A DNA stretch of 41,406 nt, from positions 1-41,406 of the IMG/VR virus record IMGVR_UViG_3300031654_000010; one strand, written 5' to 3'. The stretch's first letter is position 1. Each line of letters begins with the position of its first letter. The DNA is from a virus. The notes beneath the pieces are model-generated. The model searched no databases. It saw only the letters and a program-made list of their open reading frames with translations, and was not told where the DNA came from. Of this stretch, positions 1 through 5,660 are shown piece after piece. The position numbers were made by a program, and so were the translations under genes.

Positions 1-127
1 GGGGTCCTGCTGCCCCGTGAAGTAGCCTACTATATGAGCTATCTCAGCAAGGTCAGCGACCATGAGCTGGCGGACACTCTGGGCAGGAGCATGTTGAACT
101 ACAAGAAAGCCCTTGAGTTTGACGCTA
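1..127. repeat. Direct terminal repeat, left copy (circular junction)
   Basis: These 127 bases recur exactly at 41280-41406. One reading frame (41223 onward) runs through the repeat and ends at 144, so the repeat behaves as an assembly overlap of a circular molecule. A length of 127 is also a common assembler k-mer, which favours circular closure over real terminal redundancy. The unique genome would be 41,279 bases. Confidence 0.9.
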
Positions 128-144
128 TGATAAGAAGGAACTAA
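1..144 (+). CDS. C-terminal part of junction-spanning small protein
   Basis: This is the downstream end of the gene that starts with GTG at 41223. Codons continue in frame from base 1 and stop with TAA at 142-144. The joined protein has about 66 residues and is mostly helical, with the stretch LPREVAYYMSYLSKVSDHEL near the middle. No family is recognised. It is followed 14 bases later by the next plus-strand gene with a strong AGGAGG site, so it belongs to the same short operon. Confidence 0.7.
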   Translation, partial: GVLLPREVAYYMSYLSKVSDHELADTLGRSMLNYKKALEFDAMIRRN

Positions 145-158
145 GAGGAGGTAGTAAT

Positions 159-323
159 ATGAGCGAGAAAAAAATAAGATGTGAGAAATGCCCCTTAATT
201 GAAGTCTGCCCTAACACAAAAAATTACGGCATGATGCAAACTTCAGTGAACTACAAGCCCATGTGTCCTTTATGGCGTTTAATACGTGATGAAGCACAGA
301 AGCAACAGACACCGGATTATTAG
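159..323 (+). CDS. Small cysteine-rich protein (54 aa)
   Basis: ATG at 159 follows GAGGAGGT with ideal spacing. The 54-residue product has four cysteines as CEKC, a fifth-position Cys (EVC) and a later MCP, the pattern of a small metal-binding protein (zinc or iron-sulphur). No family can be named. It is the second gene of the plus-strand cluster that wraps the junction, and the next gene begins 10 bases after its stop. Confidence 0.6.
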   Translation: MSEKKIRCEKCPLIEVCPNTKNYGMMQTSVNYKPMCPLWRLIRDEAQKQQTPDY

Positions 324-333
324 GAGAAGCTAA

Positions 334-507
334 ATGCAAGAGCCTATATGCGGTTGGCAGTGGTACTGGCAGCACCGGCAAGAACACACCCAGCAGGAGA
401 TAGACAGCCTGACAATAGAGGTATCAAACGGCAAGTCTAAAATCATAATGCCTAATAATAATGAAGGGCAAGAGATACTGAAGTCTTACAGGGAGGTTAA
501 GAAATGA
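334..507 (+). CDS. Hypothetical protein (57 aa)
   Basis: ATG at 334 lies behind TAGGAGAAGC, a good ribosome-binding site, 10 bases after the preceding stop. The product is 57 residues with an aromatic N-terminus (CGWQWYWQHRQEH), followed by a short beta-like segment and a lysine-rich end. No family is recognised. It is probably co-transcribed with its neighbours from the promoter at 40646. Confidence 0.55.
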   Translation: MQEPICGWQWYWQHRQEHTQQEIDSLTIEVSNGKSKIIMPNNNEGQEILKSYREVKK

Positions 508-534
508 GTGAATATACTAAAGTAAGGGGGAGAA

Positions 535-747
535 GTGAAAAAGAAAAAAGGTTTTTATGAAGGTGAAACAGTAAGAGTAGATGAAGATACTCCGTCTTTT
601 GGCGCTACTGACCATGCTGGTGAAATCGGGTTCATCACAGAAATTATTCCATATCTTGATGGTTTTTTACCCCCATTCATGGTTGATTTTGGGAATAGGG
701 AAATCGAGGCTTACTACGATTATGAACTAGAGAAAGTTTATCCCTAG
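535..747 (+). CDS. Small SH3/KOW-like beta protein (70 aa)
   Basis: The start is GTG at 535 after AAGGGGGAG. The 70-residue product begins with a lysine run, then shows GETVRVDEDTP, HAGEIGFITEI and a valine/phenylalanine strand followed by an acidic-aromatic end. That order (VRV, G-x-I-G-x-I, strand) resembles small KOW/SH3-barrel proteins, but no family is certain. It is the last gene of the plus-strand cluster, and the terminator at 799-848 follows within 52 bases. Confidence 0.6.
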   Translation: MKKKKGFYEGETVRVDEDTPSFGATDHAGEIGFITEIIPYLDGFLPPFMVDFGNREIEAYYDYELEKVYP

Positions 748-798
748 CCAAAGCAGAAGGCAAGTAGACGCTCTGTAATCGAAATCTAGCCGACTTTG

Positions 799-848
799 AG
801 CCAGCCCGATACATTTTTTACCTCTTCAATCAGGCTGGCTTTTTCTTT
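799..848 (+). terminator. Rho-independent terminator of the plus-strand cluster
   Basis: AGCCAGCC at 799-806 pairs with GGCTGGCT at 833-840, and TTTTTCTTTT follows on the plus strand. It ends the plus-strand gene cluster where it meets the minus-strand early genes. The stop codon of the convergent gene (826-828) lies inside the loop, so the two transcription units share this DNA. Confidence 0.8.
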
Positions 849-1320
849 TGGATTTTCTATAGCTGTCGAAGTCCCTGTAAGATACAGCTTCCCGCTTCTT
901 CAACTTGCAGGTCTTAAACTCACTGCACTTCTCGCAACTAACCCACCGCCGGCACTTCCCTGATATGTAGTTTAACGCCTTCTTTATCTTCCTGTCTACG
1001 GTCCTGATGTTTAGCTTCAATGCGCTGGCTATGTGCTGCTCTAATGCTTGCTTGTCCTCTGAAGATGCCGAGTATACCAGCTCTAATAGAATACCGTCTA
1101 AACCACATCTTTCAATTCGCTCCTCGAGTTCTCCCAGTATGCAGGCTGGCGTGTCGAATGGAGCTCGCCTGACTATTCTCTTGTTACCACCGATGTAGCC
1201 ACTTTCTTTATAATCTAGCGGCCAGGTAAAGTCTCGTAGAATGTCGAGGTTGCGTAAAAGGAAAAATACCTGAGAGCGGGTGAAGGATATCTCATTCGGT
1301 GAATAGTAGTCATTAGTCAT
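826..1320 (-). CDS. Sigma-region-4-like / ArpU-RinA-type transcription regulator
   Basis: The 164-residue protein has a C-terminal helix-turn-helix (ALKLNIRTVDRKIKKALNYI, about residues 102-121) like sigma70 region 4 and like the phage late regulators of the ArpU/RinA type. A cysteine cluster follows (CRRWVSCEKCSEFKTCKL), which may bind metal. It is the last gene of the leftward early block, a usual place for a late-gene activator. Its ATG overlaps the methyltransferase stop by four bases (ATGA). Activation of the TerS-virion block is inferred from position; family membership is judged only from the HTH pattern. Confidence 0.55.
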   Translation of the reverse strand: MTNDYYSPNEISFTRSQVFFLLRNLDILRDFTWPLDYKESGYIGGNKRIVRRAPFDTPACILGELEERIERCGLDGILLELVYSASSEDKQALEQHIASALKLNIRTVDRKIKKALNYISGKCRRWVSCEKCSEFKTCKLKKREAVSYRDFDSYRKSKRKSQPD

Positions 1321-1766
1321 ACTGAAACTTCAAATAGTCGGCTTTTCACTTTAATTAAAACCCAAATCAATGCTATGTTGTGAAATGTGAATAGTTGCCA
1401 TGTTGGGCACCAAATCTCCTCGAGCTCAATGCCTGGACACTTAGGACACCAAGGACTATTTATAATAATTTGTCCCCCCAGTTTCGTAATTCGCCTGATT
1501 TCCTTCATAAACCCATTTTTTAGTATATCGGACATATCCCAAGGTGGGTCTGCAATTGCAGTGTCAGCGACTTCAGCTTTTATAGGAAGATATAAAGCAT
1601 CAGCCTTTATATCAGTATTATCAGTAAATTTGTCTATGCGGATATCCCCAAATTGGCTGGTTCCATTCATAATATGAATAGTAAAACCTCGAGCTCTTGA
1701 AATAATAAAATCTTCTACCTGCTCAGGCCATGACCATGCTTTTCTGTACTTTAATTTGTTTGCCAT
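1317..1766 (-). CDS. Compact DNA N6-adenine methyltransferase-like protein (DPPW)
   Basis: The product has 149 residues. It carries DPPW (D73-W76), the catalytic motif IV of amino-methyltransferases acting on adenine, followed by helix and strand (GGQIIINSPW) as expected of a Rossmann-fold methyltransferase. Upstream, NGTSQFGD (residues 34-41) may stand in for the S-adenosylmethionine-binding motif. A CPKCPG and a further WCP suggest a metal knob. At 149 residues it is short for the family and has no visible target-recognition domain. A likely role is methylation of phage DNA against host restriction, or of host DNA. A duplicated 15-base stretch flanks it (1288-1302 and 1768-1782), suggesting it was inserted here. 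Confidence 0.65.
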   Translation of the reverse strand: MANKLKYRKAWSWPEQVEDFIISRARGFTIHIMNGTSQFGDIRIDKFTDNTDIKADALYLPIKAEVADTAIADPPWDMSDILKNGFMKEIRRITKLGGQIIINSPWCPKCPGIELEEIWCPTWQLFTFHNIALIWVLIKVKSRLFEVSV

Positions 1767-1803
1767 TTATCTCATTCGGTGAGTAATAGTCTTTGGCACT
1801 CAT
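1723..1803 (-). pseudogene. Remnant duplicate of the downstream regulator's N-terminus
   Basis: A 26-codon frame starts with ATG at 1803, overlapping the stop of the upstream gene (ATGA). It reads MSAKDYYSPNEI before diverging, nearly the same as the start of the regulator at 1320 (MTNDYYSPNEI). The DNA is alike over about 35 bases, 15 of them identical. It then runs across the methyltransferase start. I read it as the original regulator start, cut off when the methyltransferase segment came in. Confidence 0.5.
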
Positions 1804-2000
1804 CTTATTTTAGCTGGCTTATACGGTCTCTGTCTCATTATCTGCTCAACCTGACCGATATCTGGCAGGACTAATGGCTCCGGCGGAATCTCAAGTTCAT
1901 AACCATAGTTCTCTCTCTGGTACTCAGACAGAGCAACTTTAGTTTGAATATCCAGCCTGTACCAGAGCGGATATACTGATACTGGGTAGCGTTGTTTCAT
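1800..2000 (-). CDS. Hypothetical protein (66 aa)
   Basis: A 66-residue protein rich in tyrosine and proline, with a C-terminal basic tail (RQRPYKPAKIR). No domain is recognised. It sits between a cysteine-rich small gene and the methyltransferase in the leftward early block. Its stop overlaps by ATGA the remnant start at 1803, so translation was coupled to the original downstream gene. Confidence 0.55.
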   Translation of the reverse strand: MKQRYPVSVYPLWYRLDIQTKVALSEYQRENYGYELEIPPEPLVLPDIGQVEQIMRQRPYKPAKIR

Positions 2001-2032
2001 CTTAATATAGCCTAATCTTCTAACTCCTAATC

Positions 2033-2272
2033 TTATGTCCTTAAATGTGAGGGTAATTCATTGTAATAAGCAAATCTGCCAGTTTCGGTATGGCATTGAT
2101 GAGTTAAAATTCTACTAAAATTTTCGACTTTATCTTGTGGAACCCACCAGCCTATTCGATAACGCTCAATCGCTTTAGCAGTTTTGAAATGCCAGCACTC
2201 CTTTACTCCTTGAGGGTTATCGTGGTTATAATAATCTTGTTCACAACCAATACAATATTTTTTATCTCGCAT
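2033..2272 (-). CDS. Small Cys/His-rich hypothetical protein (79 aa)
   Basis: The 79-residue protein begins with CIGCEQDYYNHDN and continues to KECWHF and a late HQCH, giving four cysteines and several histidines in the spacing of a small zinc-binding fold. Its function is unknown. It overlaps the end of the VRR-NUC gene by 11 bases, so the two are probably translated together. Confidence 0.6.
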   Translation of the reverse strand: MRDKKYCIGCEQDYYNHDNPQGVKECWHFKTAKAIERYRIGWWVPQDKVENFSRILTHQCHTETGRFAYYNELPSHLRT

Positions 2273-2738
2273 TCTCCATCTCCTTTATTTTCTCTTGATT
2301 ATATCTTAGTATCTCCACTATCCCATCAGAATCAGAAGGTCTGAAAAGGTAGCACTCAACGAATGGAATATGCTGAAGTATATAAAGCCACATCCACTGG
2401 TCAATAGATGGCTGGCTGTTTTTCAGGTCATCGGTTTTCAGCTCTGCGAATATCAGGCGTGGCTCTGGCTCAAGGCGCACCAGAACATCGTCGGGAAAGC
2501 CACTAGGAGAAAATTGAGACCGGTGTGTATGATAAAAGAGATAGCCATAACTTAATGCTTTCTTTCTAAACCACTCCTGAAAATCCTTTTCCGAGGTAAA
2601 ACTTTGCTGTCGAGGCTTCACAGAATCGAAATTTAGCCTATCTTTTTGACTGGCAAGTATTTTTATACCTCTGTTTGCCTGCTCCAGGTCAGGATTATGG
2701 TCAAGCAAAGTTTCAAGCTCTTCTTCACTGATGTTCAT
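2262..2738 (-). CDS. VRR-NUC domain nuclease
   Basis: The 158-residue protein ends in a VRR-NUC fold. SGFPDDVLVR (79-88) holds the acidic residue after Gly-Phe-Pro, and AELKTDD (98-104) supplies the E-x-K of PD-(D/E)xK nucleases. The Gln-Trp around 114-115 follows at the usual distance. Phage VRR-NUC proteins are structure-specific DNA nucleases thought to act in replication, recombination or junction processing. The first 45 residues form a separate helical N-terminus. It overlaps the DnaA-like gene upstream by 14 bases, a replication-related neighbourhood. Metal-dependent catalysis is inferred from the motifs. Confidence 0.85.
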   Translation of the reverse strand: MNISEEELETLLDHNPDLEQANRGIKILASQKDRLNFDSVKPRQQSFTSEKDFQEWFRKKALSYGYLFYHTHRSQFSPSGFPDDVLVRLEPEPRLIFAELKTDDLKNSQPSIDQWMWLYILQHIPFVECYLFRPSDSDGIVEILRYNQEKIKEMENAR

Positions 2739-3027
2739 TCAATTGATTCCTTATGCTGGATACTTTTTCCCTGAATCTATCGTCATACCACATTCTGAAT
2801 GCCGTTCTCTGAAATCCATGACTTATTGTGGCTGGTGTCCTACCACCTAGAGCATCGCCAATCTGCTGTAATGTGTAATCAGTAGTCATCCATAAAAGGT
2901 ACATTGCAACCTGGCGAGCTTTTGCAGTCTCCTTGTCCATCTTATAAGAAATCAAGTCTGAGACTTTTAAGCTGAAACTTCTGGCTACCAGCTCAAGGCA
3001 GTTCCTTTCAGTTATCTGAAGTGTCAT
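2725..3027 (-). CDS. Stand-alone DnaA domain IV-like DNA-binding protein
   Basis: This 100-residue protein corresponds to the C-terminal DNA-binding domain of the replication initiator DnaA, without the AAA+ part. VARSFSLKVSDLIS (14-27), ARQVAMYLLW (37-46), the helix-turn-helix TLQQIGDALGGRTPATISHG (52-71) and the end follow the DnaA order. The DnaA signature GGRDHTTVxHA appears as GGRTPATISHG. Such a protein could bind DnaA-box-like sites to start or steer phage replication, or block host initiation. Which of these applies is not visible. It overlaps the nuclease gene downstream and abuts the gene upstream by ATGA. Confidence 0.85.
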   Translation of the reverse strand: MTLQITERNCLELVARSFSLKVSDLISYKMDKETAKARQVAMYLLWMTTDYTLQQIGDALGGRTPATISHGFQRTAFRMWYDDRFREKVSSIRNQLNEHQ

Positions 3028-3275
3028 TCAGAAATCACCTCTTCCCAGAAGGATTGCCACTCTTCAGGAAATAAATCGACACCATCTAATTTATTTAGTC
3101 CTCTATCTTCAATCCCTTTCTTTATCTCACCCAATATGAGGGGGAGTATATCTTTAGCCTGCGCCCTGCGCCTTTCTTTAATTTCATCATTACCAGCCAC
3201 ATTCCAGTCAATGTAAGAATCAGAATTACCATACCAATTTAATTCTTCAGCTACTTTCTCAATCAGTTCGTTCAT
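3024..3275 (-). CDS. Hypothetical acidic protein (83 aa)
   Basis: An 83-residue helical protein rich in Glu, Trp and Lys (ELIEKVAEELNWYG at the start, FPEEWQSFWEEVISE at the end). No family is recognised. It is coupled on both sides: its stop overlaps the DnaA-like gene and its start overlaps the stop of the 57-residue gene upstream, each by four bases. Confidence 0.6.
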   Translation of the reverse strand: MNELIEKVAEELNWYGNSDSYIDWNVAGNDEIKERRRAQAKDILPLILGEIKKGIEDRGLNKLDGVDLFPEEWQSFWEEVISE

Positions 3276-3445
3276 TCTTGAGCCTCCTTTGGATTTATAG
3301 GGGTTATGGTTATCTTTGACGTTGGGTATTCAATTAGAATTTTTGTTGCACCATTGTTTATTAAGGCAGGAATAGAATAATCGTATCTTTCAATTTTAGC
3401 TTCATAAATAACCTTTTTACCGATTGTCTGTTTAATCTTTATCAT
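3272..3445 (-). CDS. Small beta-rich hypothetical protein (57 aa)
   Basis: A 57-residue product starts with ATG at 3445 behind AAGGAGGGTGAAGGG. Its segments MIKIKQTIGKKVIYEA and ATKILIEYPTSKITITPI look like strands of a small beta fold. No family is recognised. Its leader is a 31-base sequence identical to the leader of the gene at 3739, so the ribosome-binding region was copied between the two. Confidence 0.6.
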   Translation of the reverse strand: MIKIKQTIGKKVIYEAKIERYDYSIPALINNGATKILIEYPTSKITITPINPKEAQE

Positions 3446-3473
3446 CCCTTCACCCTCCTTTGGCTTGGGCTAA
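3443..3473 (-). repeat. 31-base duplicated gene leader, copy 1
   Basis: These 31 bases, covering a start codon, the AAGGAGGGTG site and the preceding TAG stop region, are identical to 3737-3767. The copies sit in front of two successive genes, 294 bases apart. They look like a duplicated intergenic cassette rather than chance similarity of ribosome-binding sites. Confidence 0.85.
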
Positions 3474-3739
3474 CCTAAATATTTATCCCACGCCTTTATT
3501 ACTTCCTCAAATGAAGCACCAAAGATATCCCAGCAAAAATCTTCCAAAATATCAGCCAATGGCATCTCAATGGCTTCATCATGTGGTTTGCCATCCCATT
3601 TTGCGTGATAAAGTCTATCCGCAATAAAAGCTCTAACTTCCAATTTTGAACCTCTTGGGCAACCGCCATTAAATACTTGTGAGATACGATATTCGCTCGC
3701 CTCCTTTTCTTCTTTGGCTAGTTCAAATATATTTTTCAT
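3470..3739 (-). CDS. Hypothetical protein (89 aa)
   Basis: An 89-residue protein with an amphipathic start (MKNIFELAKEEKEASEYRIS), a GGCPRGSK turn and an acidic C-terminal half ending in a Trp-rich helix. No recognised family. Its leader is the second copy of the 31-base repeat, and its TAG stop lies within the first copy. Confidence 0.6.
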   Translation of the reverse strand: MKNIFELAKEEKEASEYRISQVFNGGCPRGSKLEVRAFIADRLYHAKWDGKPHDEAIEMPLADILEDFCWDIFGASFEEVIKAWDKYLG

Positions 3740-3767
3740 CCCTTCACCCTCCTTTGGCTTGGGCTAA
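3737..3767 (-). repeat. 31-base duplicated gene leader, copy 2
   Basis: Identical to 3443-3473. It carries the start codon and ribosome-binding site of the 89-residue gene and the TAG stop of the small membrane protein upstream. Confidence 0.85.
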
Positions 3768-3892
3768 ATACATTTTACAGAAATCAGCATTACTCCAGCT
3801 ATGATACTAGCGAGTAACAGTCCCGTTATTACTCCGAGGGCAAACATCTGCCAGAATAAGTGCTTTCTAAATTTTTCAAAATCATCTTTCAC
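3764..3892 (-). CDS. Small single-pass membrane protein (42 aa)
   Basis: The frame opens with GTG at 3892 right after a G-rich ribosome-binding stretch (GGGGGGGGAGAA). A charged N-terminus (KDDFEKFRKH) is followed by one long hydrophobic helix (LGVITGLLLASIIAGVMLIS). The protein ends four residues after the helix with a cysteine. No function can be assigned. Small membrane proteins are common in phage early regions. Its stop codon lies in the duplicated 31-base leader. Confidence 0.5.
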   Translation of the reverse strand: MKDDFEKFRKHLFWQMFALGVITGLLLASIIAGVMLISVKCI

Positions 3893-3906
3893 TTCTCCCC
3901 CCCCTT

Positions 3907-3926
3907 TTAATATCAGCTAGTTGTTT
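3907..3926 (-). repeat. Partial third copy of the QLADIK end-module, out of frame
   Basis: These 20 bases match the start of the 45-base repeats at 4465 and 4829. Here the codons for KQLADIK are read in another frame, so the upstream gene stops at once (KTTS-stop). An eight-base G run (C on the plus strand, 3897-3904) follows. It appears to be a decayed or frame-shifted copy of the shared C-terminal module. Confidence 0.6.
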
Positions 3927-4449
3927 TAAATTTTTCATAATAATCGGAAGTAACTCCAAAGCCTGCCCACTTAGAATAATTGCAAGTTGTCCTCCCGATA
4001 GCATCATCGCTGACTTTTCCTACTGCGTTAATATAAACATCACGTACATTAGTAGGCGTTAAGAGGTCTTTCATTGATTGCTTTAAGGCAGGTTCTATTT
4101 CTATTCTGATAGCTTCAACTTCATCGTGGCTATAATAATCATAGACTCTAGTATCAACTACGTAGCCAAAACTGTAGCGTAAACCACTAGGTCTAGGACT
4201 AACCATTAATACTACAGCAGGGTCGGGGGTAGTTAGATACCAACAAACTATCTCTTTATATGGGTCTGAACCATACTCCGAAATACCAAATCTGCGATAC
4301 ATATAGACAAATAAAGAAGCATAATCCCCATTTGGCAATATATCATCAGCATGTTTCCCGGGGTCAGCAATTCCTGCCATTGCACCATGCCAATGTTCGG
4401 CATTCCCCTTCATTTTCCATGATTTAGCATGCCATTTTCTAGCCATCAT
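3913..4449 (-). CDS. Hypothetical protein (178 aa)
   Basis: A 178-residue protein rich in Tyr, Trp and His. It starts KWHAKSWKMKGNAEHWHGAM, with a mixed alpha/beta middle (VCWYLTTPDPAVVLMVSP, GYVVDTRVYDYYS). No domain is recognised. Its end runs into a damaged copy of a module that closes the next two genes upstream, which suggests its original C-terminus was a few residues longer. It overlaps the upstream gene by four bases. Confidence 0.6.
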   Translation of the reverse strand: MMARKWHAKSWKMKGNAEHWHGAMAGIADPGKHADDILPNGDYASLFVYMYRRFGISEYGSDPYKEIVCWYLTTPDPAVVLMVSPRPSGLRYSFGYVVDTRVYDYYSHDEVEAIRIEIEPALKQSMKDLLTPTNVRDVYINAVGKVSDDAIGRTTCNYSKWAGFGVTSDYYEKFKTTS

Positions 4450-4808
4450 TCTCCTTTTACAGTTTTAATATCAGCTAGTTGTTTATTACAGGAGTCTAGC
4501 TGGGCTTGGGCTACTATTGTAATAATTCTCTCCCAATGACCTCTGCCTTCTACAAAGTGTTCCAATAACGCATCCTTTTTAAATGCTTCACGCACAATCG
4601 AAATTATCTCCTCATCCCCTATCAACTTCAAGTCGGGGGAAGTTGTATTCCTTACTTTCTTTATAATTGAATTAGATATACTCTCAATACCTTTATTATG
4701 CAGTCTTGCCGAATATCCTATATCATGGGCAGGACTTTTTAATTCGCCAGTTGTAAATCCCTCTATAATTCCCATGACTTCTCTTAGTAGTATCTCTTCT
4801 TCAGCCAT
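4446..4808 (-). CDS. Hypothetical protein with repeated C-terminal module (120 aa)
   Basis: A 120-residue, mostly helical protein of unknown function. The final residues AQLDSCNKQLADIKTVKG repeat almost exactly the end of the neighbouring 181-residue protein; the DNA is 44 of 45 identical. Start and stop overlap the neighbours, so it lies in a tightly coupled string. The same ending on two otherwise different proteins suggests the module was copied by recombination at gene ends. It may be a short coiled interaction tail. Confidence 0.6.
   Translation of the reverse strand: MAEEEILLREVMGIIEGFTTGELKSPAHDIGYSARLHNKGIESISNSIIKKVRNTTSPDLKLIGDEEIISIVREAFKKDALLEHFVEGRGHWERIITIVAQAQLDSCNKQLADIKTVKGE
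4465..4509 (-). repeat. 45-base C-terminal module repeat, copy 1
   Basis: This differs at one base from 4829-4873. It encodes the ending QAQLDSCNKQLADIK of the 120-residue protein. Confidence 0.85.
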
Positions 4809-5346
4809 TTTGTGCCTCCTTAATCATCTTAATATCAGCTAGTTGTTTATTACAGGAGTCTAACTGGGCTTGGCAAAATGTCTCCTCATATTCCCAGTTT
4901 GAATTACCATTCCTATCAATAACTGAAGGTTTTGACTTAATATATGCTTCTTCTATCTCCCCCTCCTCTATCAAATTCAAGGTGGGGAGTTTATCTGGTA
5001 TATAAGACTCAAGATGCGACTCACACCTTTGCCCTTTCCTGTGCGGATGCGATTTACAATCATGCCCCCAAACCGCTTGATTGTTCTCTATATCCTTTCT
5101 GATTTCAGTATCGGTAAATATATGCTTACAATCTTCACATACCCATATTCGATATTCATTTGGTTGAGCATTTTCTACACTGTGAGGGTGTTTATGTTCA
5201 GGATATTTTATTTCCTCTTCCCTTTCAGCCATCATTAAATCTCCTTTTATTTGATGTGGACATTCTGGACTCTGATATGCATAGGGAAGGTATTCTTTAC
5301 CGCATTTTCCACAGGTACTCTCAATCGCCATAAAATTGTCAGCCAT
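4801..5346 (-). CDS. Multi-zinc-ribbon hypothetical protein (181 aa)
   Basis: The protein has several cysteine pairs: CGKCGKEY (12-19) with a later PECPH, then WVCEDCKHIF (about 69-78) with a later GHDCKSHPH and RCESH. These fit two small zinc-binding units. The C-terminal third is acidic and ends in the shared QLDSCNKQLADIK module. No enzyme motif is seen, so nucleic-acid or protein binding is the most that can be inferred. The leader just upstream (5366-5438) folds into a strong branched hairpin, which may control its expression. Confidence 0.6.
   Translation of the reverse strand: MADNFMAIESTCGKCGKEYLPYAYQSPECPHQIKGDLMMAEREEEIKYPEHKHPHSVENAQPNEYRIWVCEDCKHIFTDTEIRKDIENNQAVWGHDCKSHPHRKGQRCESHLESYIPDKLPTLNLIEEGEIEEAYIKSKPSVIDRNGNSNWEYEETFCQAQLDSCNKQLADIKMIKEAQNG
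4829..4873 (-). repeat. 45-base C-terminal module repeat, copy 2
   Basis: This is the partner of 4465-4509 with a single base change. It encodes the end of the 181-residue zinc-ribbon protein. A shorter, out-of-frame third copy lies at 3907-3926. Confidence 0.85.
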
Positions 5347-5365
5347 TTTGTGCCTCCTTATTTGG

Positions 5366-5623
5366 CTCTGGTGGGGCTACCATCTGAAACTCCCCAGTTA
5401 AGGTGTTTAGGCAATCACACCCTTTCACCCCACCAGAGTTTTTGCCAGCTAGTCATCTGGTCGAACTCATCTATTTAAGATATGACACCTTTATTACCCC
5501 GTCCCTTTCGGTAGCTGGCTATTCTTGCTGGACGGGGATTTGCGCCTTGCCTTTTATAACTGGGCGTTGAAAGTATCCCAGCCCCGTTAGTTTCCCTTTC
5601 TTATGGGACTCTATACCCATAAG
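5366..5623 (-). ncRNA. Highly structured non-coding stretch (candidate RNA element)
   Basis: The 314 bases between 5347 and 5660 hold no convincing gene but four perfect hairpins. CTCTGGTGGGG (5428-5438, read leftward) pairs with CCCCACCAGAG (5366-5376) around two inner hairpins (GGTGT/ACACC and AACT/AGTT with a GGGG loop), a 73-base three-way junction. Others are CCCCGTCC/GGACGGGG (5497-5537), CTGGG/CCCAG (5560-5581) and CTTATGGG/CCCATAAG (5600-5623). A 33-codon frame (5519-5620) exists, but its start codon is buried in the last stem and lacks a ribosome-binding site. It could be a phage small RNA or a 5-prime leader controlling the gene at 5346. The strand is assumed from its neighbours. 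Confidence 0.5.
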
Positions 5624-5660
5624 CCGAGTTCGGACACCAGCAAGCTATACTGTTAATGTG

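Noticed and set aside
1-127. Biological direct terminal repeat as in T7-like phages
   Set aside because: The length equals a common assembly k-mer and a gene reads straight through the junction. Circular closure is simpler, though a packaging test would decide.
3897-3904. Phase-variable G tract
   Set aside because: An eight-base run lies just before a GTG start and beside a frame-shifted repeat, but without read data it cannot be told from an assembly error. It is kept only as a note in the repeat finding.
5519-5620. A 33-residue gene in the structured gap
   Set aside because: The ATG is inside an 8-base perfect stem and lacks a Shine-Dalgarno site. The hairpins explain the sequence better.
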